Positions 59,372-64,000 of a stretch of 64,000 nucleotides of DNA are shown here, one piece after another (the stretch's first letter is position 1; every line of letters begins with the position of its first letter). The translations under genes were made by a program, and so were the position numbers. Below the pieces are notes generated by a model. The model worked only from the letters and a program-made list of their open reading frames with translations, did not search any database and was not told the DNA's origin. This DNA comes from Aurantiochytrium sp. KH105. Taxonomy: Eukaryota; Sar; Bigyra; Thraustochytrida; Thraustochytriidae. The stretch lies in the NCBI GenBank assembly GCA_003116975.1, contig BGKB01000013.1:682001-746000 (forward strand). The letters run 5' to 3'.

Positions 59372-61153
59372 TTAGCTGAAGACGGCGCGCACGAAAAACG
59401 AATGCTCCAAGGCCTCATCGATCGCATCCTGGTTGTCGTCATGCTGCACATGGCCACTCGTTTCTGTCCAGTTGAAAATGACCTCGGGCGCTGGAGTTCG
59501 GTCACGCACCCGCTGCGCATATAGAGCAACAGCAGCAGCGCTGATACGCATGTCGACGAGCGAGCAGGAAATGTACATGTCAGGGTACGCGACATTCCTG
59601 TCACGAACATTGGTGAGGGGGTCTATGGAGGTCAGGAACGCTGTGTCTTGACTCCATTCTTGATACTCGGGGACGGTCAGACTCCTCGTTGGGTCCGACA
59701 TGGCGTCAAGAACATCAAGAAAGGGTACATTGAGCGCAACGGCGGCAAAGAGTTCTGGGCTCTCATTCACCAAGGCCGCCAGCACGGTGCCCCCAGCACT
59801 TGTTGCGGAGGCACAAGTCAGTTCGGGTGTTGTCCAATCTTGTTGAAGATGACGCACCACCTCTCGTAGATCGTCTATGCTGTTCCTTTTTTGAGTGCCT
59901 CGTCCTGCAAGATACCAGGAGCGACCGCGCTCGGCGCCGCCGCGAATATGCGCGTACGCAACCACAAAGCCATGCTCTTCCACGAGCGCCGCGACTGCAG
60001 GATCATACTGCGGCATCAGGTTGGTGCCGTACGCCCCATACGACTTGACAAGCACTGGGTGCGTTCCATCAGCGCGCGCGTCATGACGCCGAAGCAGGGT
60101 GACCGGAACGCCTAGTGGACCCACAGAGACTTGCTCGGACACGAGGCGGGACGACATGTCCTCATTTGCTAGATCTGCAGTTAATGTGGTTGAAGAAGGA
60201 GTGTCACCGTCGGGCCCGAGCGTGAATGTGCGAAGGGGAAGGACTGGCGAGGTCACGTGTACAGGAACGGCACGCTGCCGCGTAGCGTAGGCGTCCTGTG
60301 CCATGGGGATCATGTGGACGTCTTCTGCAAGAGGAAAACTTGCTGTGGCAGCGCCCGATTGCACGTCAACCAAGCGAAGGCGCTGCGTGCCGTCGCGAAT
60401 ATTGCGTTCAAAGAGAAGCAGACCCCAATCAAAAACGTCAAGCTCTTCAAGGTGCCAGCCATTCTCATTGCAAGAACAGAGTTCCCAGGAGCTATCGTCG
60501 GGTTGCTGTGTGGGCCGACGCCAGAGACGATAGTTCTTTTGTGGGTCTTCGAGATTGGAAACGAACCAAAAGTAGTCACCCGCGTGCTCACAAAAGTACT
60601 GAACGCCCGCTTCACGAGGGCGAATGCATTCAAGCGTACCATTCTTATGCATCACGTGAACCTGGGATTCAGATTTGGAGTTGCTGCTAACGAGCAAAAA
60701 TTGGCCGCTCTTACAGGTCGAGGCATCCACGAAACAGTCCTCGTTTGTTGTGTCATCCACCACAACGCGAGTACTTGGCCATTCCACGACGCGCGCAGGC
60801 CGTACCTGGTCGCGAATAACTTCTGAAAAGTACAGCTTGTCACGAAACCACGCGTAGCTGTGCGCCTGGTCGCTCACAACGTGGTCAGCAACCTTGAGTC
60901 GAGCCCATTCGGCGCCTACACCATCGGGTTGATCGACCTCGACTTCATACGGATCGCGAGGGCCTTGTCTTCCAGGCGCGGGCTCTGCTATTGGCACGTG
61001 ATCAAAGTCCGGTTCCAGCGTAGCTCGCGCGCGAAGGAGGTTTTCCGCCAGATCTTGTGTGGCTGCGACAAAGTTGCCCATGCGCTGCTTTTCGGCACGA
61101 AGGAGCGCCTTGGGCACCTCATTGATGCCTGGCGTTGTCGAGAATCTGCGCAT
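59372..61153 (-). CDS. Oligopeptidase B-like serine peptidase (S9A, prolyl oligopeptidase family)
   Basis: 593 residues; an in-frame stop lies 48 bp upstream of the ATG, so the start is fixed unless spliced. The start MRRFSTTP is basic and hydroxylated, as in a mitochondrial presequence. A beta-propeller region (to about 340) is followed by an alpha/beta-hydrolase domain: VLVKSYGAYG, VVAYAHIRGGAERGRSWYLA, the nucleophile Ser at about 448 in ATSAGGT, Asp in SLVDMRIS, and His in TSGHVQHDDN. ERGRSWYLAGR and the DLREVV element match oligopeptidase B. Bacterial and trypanosome enzymes are about 680-730 residues, so the N-terminal helical and propeller part is shortened. It cleaves short peptides after basic residues in known members. 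The catalytic triad is complete here. Confidence 0.88.
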   Translation of the reverse strand: MRRFSTTPGINEVPKALLRAEKQRMGNFVAATQDLAENLLRARATLEPDFDHVPIAEPAPGRQGPRDPYEVEVDQPDGVGAEWARLKVADHVVSDQAHSYAWFRDKLYFSEVIRDQVRPARVVEWPSTRVVVDDTTNEDCFVDASTCKSGQFLLVSSNSKSESQVHVMHKNGTLECIRPREAGVQYFCEHAGDYFWFVSNLEDPQKNYRLWRRPTQQPDDSSWELCSCNENGWHLEELDVFDWGLLLFERNIRDGTQRLRLVDVQSGAATASFPLAEDVHMIPMAQDAYATRQRAVPVHVTSPVLPLRTFTLGPDGDTPSSTTLTADLANEDMSSRLVSEQVSVGPLGVPVTLLRRHDARADGTHPVLVKSYGAYGTNLMPQYDPAVAALVEEHGFVVAYAHIRGGAERGRSWYLAGRGTQKRNSIDDLREVVRHLQQDWTTPELTCASATSAGGTVLAALVNESPELFAAVALNVPFLDVLDAMSDPTRSLTVPEYQEWSQDTAFLTSIDPLTNVRDRNVAYPDMYISCSLVDMRISAAAVALYAQRVRDRTPAPEVIFNWTETSGHVQHDDNQDAIDEALEHSFFVRAVFS

Positions 61154-61351
61154 GTTCTTAGCTTTCCTGCGTGCGATCGACGACTCTTCGGTCTCGCATC
61201 ACTGTTTGTTTCCATCGAAGACGCCTGATCCGAGGGACCCGGTCCGTCGTGCAGGCAGTAACGAAGGCGCCAGCAAGGCAAAGCCCATGCGACTTATTTT
61301 GACCAGCATCCTAATGCCAGCAAGAGCGTGCAATGACCATGCTTCACCAGT

Positions 61352-61425
61352 GTCCGTGTGGCCAAGTTGGATAAGGTGTCTGACTACGAATCAGAAGATC
61401 GTGGGTTCAAGTCCCACCATGGATA
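61352..61425 (+). tRNA. tRNA-Arg (ACG), copy 1
   Basis: 74 nt cloverleaf. The acceptor stem GTCCGTG pairs with CATGGAT (two G:U pairs), followed by discriminator A. The anticodon stem TCTGA/TCAGA encloses loop CTACGAA with anticodon ACG. The T arm is GTGGG-TTCAAGT-CCCAC. CCA is not encoded and there is no intron. A T-run starts about 5 nt after the gene, a usual Pol III terminator. Confidence 0.95.
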
Positions 61426-61524
61426 CTTTCTTTTATTTTTTTTTGGTTTCAATCCTTTTTTTCCTTTCTCGTCTGGCGTGACCGGCGCTTTCATATGCAC
61501 ACGCGGAATGACGTCGCTTCAGTT

Positions 61525-61598
61525 GTCCGTGTGGCCAAGTTGGATAAGGTGTCTGACTACGAATCAGAAGATCGTGGGTTCAAGTCCCACCATGGATA
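61525..61598 (+). tRNA. tRNA-Arg (ACG), copy 2
   Basis: Identical in all 74 nt to the first copy, 173 bp further on. A T-run begins about 4 nt after it. The spacer is unrelated to that of the first copy. Confidence 0.95.
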
Positions 61599-61699
61599 CA
61601 TATTTTTCTTTTTTTGGAGAAAATATTTTTTTTAATAGGATTGACTGATTGGTTGGATGGTCATAGGAGGCTACAGACATGCCCAGAATCACGAATCGC

Positions 61700-61773
61700 G
61701 TCCGTGTGGCCAAGTTGGATAAGGTGTCTGACTACGAATCAGAAGATCGTGGGTTCAAGTCCCACCATGGATA
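61700..61773 (+). tRNA. tRNA-Arg (ACG), copy 3
   Basis: Identical 74 nt. The preceding CACGAATCGC is nearly shared with copy 4 (CACAAATCGC). The first long T-run is about 34 nt downstream, so the primary transcript would carry a longer 3' trailer. Confidence 0.95.
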
Positions 61774-62066
61774 CGAATGAGCATGCATTTCCTCCACGTG
61801 CTCTTGCTTTTTTTTTTTTCGGTGTATCGATCGCAACGTCTGTTTCTCGGCTCGCCACTTTTCTCCGAACTCTCGTCTCGTCTGGCTGTGGCTCTACCAG
61901 TGGTGAAAGCAACCAAGTCACTACAAAGTCTGGCCGTGGATGGTTGATGATGGCCGTCGAGCAACCAATCATTTTTTCTCATGATTTTTTTTTTTTTGCG
62001 GCTCCAGTCTTTGAGCAAGCACTCTCCTCATAGGAGCGGGATGGCCTGCCGTGCATCACAAATCGC
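61774..62066. other. Spacer between tRNA copies 3 and 4
   Basis: 293 bp with T-runs at about 61808 and 61986. No tRNA remnant or other gene was seen. Confidence 0.55.
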
Positions 62067-62140
62067 GTCCGTGTGGCCAAGTTGGATAAGGTGTCTGACT
62101 ACGAATCAGAAGATCGTGGGTTCAAGTCCCACCATGGATA
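62067..62140 (+). tRNA. tRNA-Arg (ACG), copy 4
   Basis: Identical 74 nt. The first T-run follows after about 55 nt (62196). Confidence 0.95.
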
Positions 62141-62357
62141 CGAAGAAGCGAGGGTGCATGTGTACGCGACACGCGACCACGAGTTCGCGCTTGCCTTTTT
62201 TTCTTTTATAGTAATTTTTTTGTGCAGTCAAAGAACGAAAAGCTCCACTCCACTCAATTATTTTTTTAGCAGTGACTGTGAGTTAGTTGCACCGAATGAG
62301 CTTGTGGACAGCCAGTCAAAGGGGTCCTTCGCTCCCCTACTCTGCATCAAGCGACGA

Positions 62358-62431
62358 GTCCGTGTGGCCAAGTTGGATAAGGTGTCTGACTACGAATCAG
62401 AAGATCGTGGGTTCAAGTCCCACCATGGATA
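62358..62431 (+). tRNA. tRNA-Arg (ACG), copy 5
   Basis: Identical 74 nt. The trailer starts with CAAGCGAATGAGCA, sharing GAATGAGCA with the trailer of copy 3. The first T-run is about 33 nt downstream (62465). Confidence 0.95.
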
Positions 62432-62915
62432 CAAGCGAATGAGCACGATGCTCGCCTGCAATCGTTTTTTTTATTTTTTGGGTGGGTGGGGGGGGGGTGG
62501 GAGGTTGAACGAGGAGAAAGAGAGAGATCGTCATCAGTTGTGTTGTTGCGAACTACCTCTGCCTGACGGAGACAAGCATTTGGTCAGAGCGCGCAAGATA
62601 CTTCAACGTTTATGACCCCTCGGGACAAATCTCACTTTTTATTTCGGGAGAGTTGCGGGCGGAGGCGGTTTTCTTCTGTCATTGAAGAGTAGTAGACGGT
62701 GATTCCTCAGAGGTCTGAAAGAATAGAAAGAAGAAGTTGATTTCAATAAACGTAAAAGAAATTCCGTTTCGTGGCTAGCACGAAATGGGAAAGTAGTTTG
62801 TATGCTTCTCACGCTGCTGCTCGGAGATAGCTTTGGTGTAGTTCAACATTCTTTCGGTTCTGCCGGCTTCTGGCATCGGGTTTGGTCGCTGCCAGGTCTA
62901 TTCGGCCCAGTGGTC

Positions 62916-62933
62916 CCAGGGTCGTGACCCTGG
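62916..62933. repeat. Perfect 8-bp inverted repeat
   Basis: CCAGGGTC and GACCCTGG separated by two bases. Could form a small hairpin. Confidence 0.6.
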
Positions 62934-63405
62934 TCCATCTCTGCTATGTAAGTCTATGACTGTACAAAGGTTATTTTGGGTGTCCATACCGATCTTGTCC
63001 GGTGTGTTGTGCACGCGCGACGTAATGTTCTTGCGTCGTGCCCTTCCGACGTTTGTCATCGGGTGTCTACCTCTCTTATAGCAGTTTTTCGCCTGACATC
63101 AGGTCTTTGGGAATGTCCACTTCATTATTGTGGATCAGTAAAGAGTAACAATTTGATCTCGCAAGACCGACCTTTCTCGCTTTAGGATTTTATTCGCTTG
63201 TACGGTATTCCATACTCTCTTTAAAAGCCGCCAAACTTGCTGAAGACCAGGTTGCAGGTGAGGCTAAGCACGGTGACTTTGTGACCTTGTACTTTTGCGC
63301 TGTGGAGACGCAATGACCTTGTGTTGTGCTGCGATCCTCAAGGTGAGATCATAAGCAAAGTCGACTTGCATCTGCACGAGAAACGAAGGAGATTCCGAAC
63401 TTTTC

Positions 63406-63515
63406 GAAAAGAACTTGCTCTTGATGTAGGAATTGAGCGGTCCTCACCTTTTAGAAAAGAACTTGCTCTTGTTGTAGGAATTGATCGGTCCTCACCTTTC
63501 AGAAAAGTGCTTCTT
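63406..63515 (+). repeat. 48-bp tandem repeat, two full units and a part
   Basis: Units start at 63406, 63454 and 63502. The first two differ by about three substitutions. The period is a multiple of three, and in one frame each unit reads FRKELAL-VGI-RSSP (16 residues). The open frame around it (63321-63554) has no ATG start. Confidence 0.75.
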
Positions 63516-63806
63516 CATTGTTCATGGCGTTCCCTTCGGATACATGTGCTTTGAGAAAGGACACGGATCTTCAAGGCCAATTCGACCACTATAGATTAGA
63601 AGGACAGGCTGCCATGGGAACGTGGGATGATGCTATCGAATAAGTTTAACCTATCACCCGTCAGCCTGCTCTCTCGATATTCTTCGTATGCGGGGAGTAG
63701 CGTGAGCTGCACTTTGTAGATTTTACAAATGAAGAGCTCTTCACGTTTTCGTGTCTGGTGGAGAATGTTATTGCTTGGCCACCATAGTTCTCTGAGAAGT
63801 TCGTCC

Positions 63807-63814
63807 TAGGCCTA
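63807..63814. promoter_or_regulatory. TAGGCCTA palindrome
   Basis: In the gene-poor end region. The nearest gene on the far side lies outside the window. Confidence 0.35.
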
Positions 63815-64000
63815 TTCAATCATCAGGAAGTAAAGCGAATATCTTGTGAAGAAATGGTCGCTGTCGACGGTTATCAACTCGAAGTGATCCTTGCATGCAG
63901 CGTGTGCAACAGCAAGGCAATCCCAAAAGACGCACGCGTGCGCGTTGATTGGGCGGAGCGGGCGACGCGGAGCGGGCGAGGTGGACGGGCGCACGGGAAG

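Larger units (their letters stand above)
62432..64000. other. Gene-poor end of window
   Basis: 1.57 kb with no protein family recognised. Contents seen: a poly-G tract (about 62481-62500), an inverted repeat at 62916-62933, a 48-bp tandem repeat at 63406-63515, and a TAGGCCTA at 63807. Open frames here begin at non-ATG codons or are short. Confidence 0.5.

Noticed and set aside
61358-62615. Open frames running through the tRNA genes and repeating VAKLDKVSDYESEDRGF
   Set aside because: The repeated peptide is simply the tRNA sequence translated.
1-64000. Transposons, retroelements, viral remnants, CRISPR-like arrays
   Set aside because: No transposase, reverse transcriptase, integrase or capsid motif, no terminal repeats, and no regular spacer-repeat array was seen. 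The tRNA tandem is not an array of that type.

Overview
The window is nuclear DNA from a eukaryote with very compact, almost intron-free genes. About twenty long single-exon protein genes lie on both strands, separated mostly by 0.2-0.8 kb. They are unmistakably eukaryotic: cohesin loader SCC2, nucleoporin Nup155, checkpoint protein MAD2, ER membrane complex subunit EMC10, listerin, a copine and a SMYD methyltransferase. The GC-rich composition, scarcity of introns, marine-type phosphonate enzyme and a eukaryotic PqiA-type membrane protein suggest a labyrinthulomycete (thraustochytrid) or another heterotrophic stramenopile. That placement is inference and was not tested by a search.

Layout. 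1-2321 (-): N-terminal part of a listerin-like ubiquitin ligase. 4198-10104 (+): SCC2/NIPBL with a PHD finger. 10370-12163 (-): unknown coiled-coil protein. 12970-17583 (+): large membrane protein with two PqiA-like domains behind a lipid-binding-like ectodomain. 18379-21210 (+): coiled-coil/LRR/ankyrin protein. 21682-23682 (-): lysyl-tRNA synthetase. 23851-25164 (-): archaemetzincin with a SUMO-interacting-like motif. 26460-28643 (+): charged protein of unknown function. 29025-34217 (-): Nup155. 35001-38900 (-): a fusion of the DUG3 and DUG2 glutathione-degradation proteins. 39687-43523 (+): PDZ-like and multi-IQ protein. 44127-45527 (+): HD oxygenase fused to a 2-oxoglutarate oxygenase (PhnZ-PhnY type). 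45781-46527 (-): EMC10. 46913-47917 (+): SWIM-finger protein. 48381-49016 (-): MAD2. 49606-51615 (+): copine. 52116-53504 (+): CKAP2-like protein. 53675-54793 (-): SMYD. 55623-56885 (+): unknown. 57472-58632 (+): NIPA/DMT-type transporter. 59372-61153 (-): oligopeptidase B-like protease. 61352-62431 (+): five identical tRNA-Arg(ACG) genes. 62432-64000: no gene recognised.

The genes form no operon and no single pathway. Neighbouring pairs are often divergent, sharing short promoter regions that carry tandem 4-6 bp repeats, or convergent. Three gene fusions or architectures stand out: a likely one-polypeptide 2-aminoethylphosphonate-degrading enzyme, a likely one-polypeptide gamma-glutamyl (glutathione) degradation enzyme, and a lipid-binding-like ectodomain joined to tandem PqiA membrane domains. 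An 8-bp palindrome, TAGGCCTA, recurs at seven places, all outside coding sequence apart from one that overlaps a stop codon. I saw no transposon, retroelement, viral remnant or CRISPR array. Several apparent longer reading frames begin at GTG or TTG, so starts given here are the first supportable ATG.
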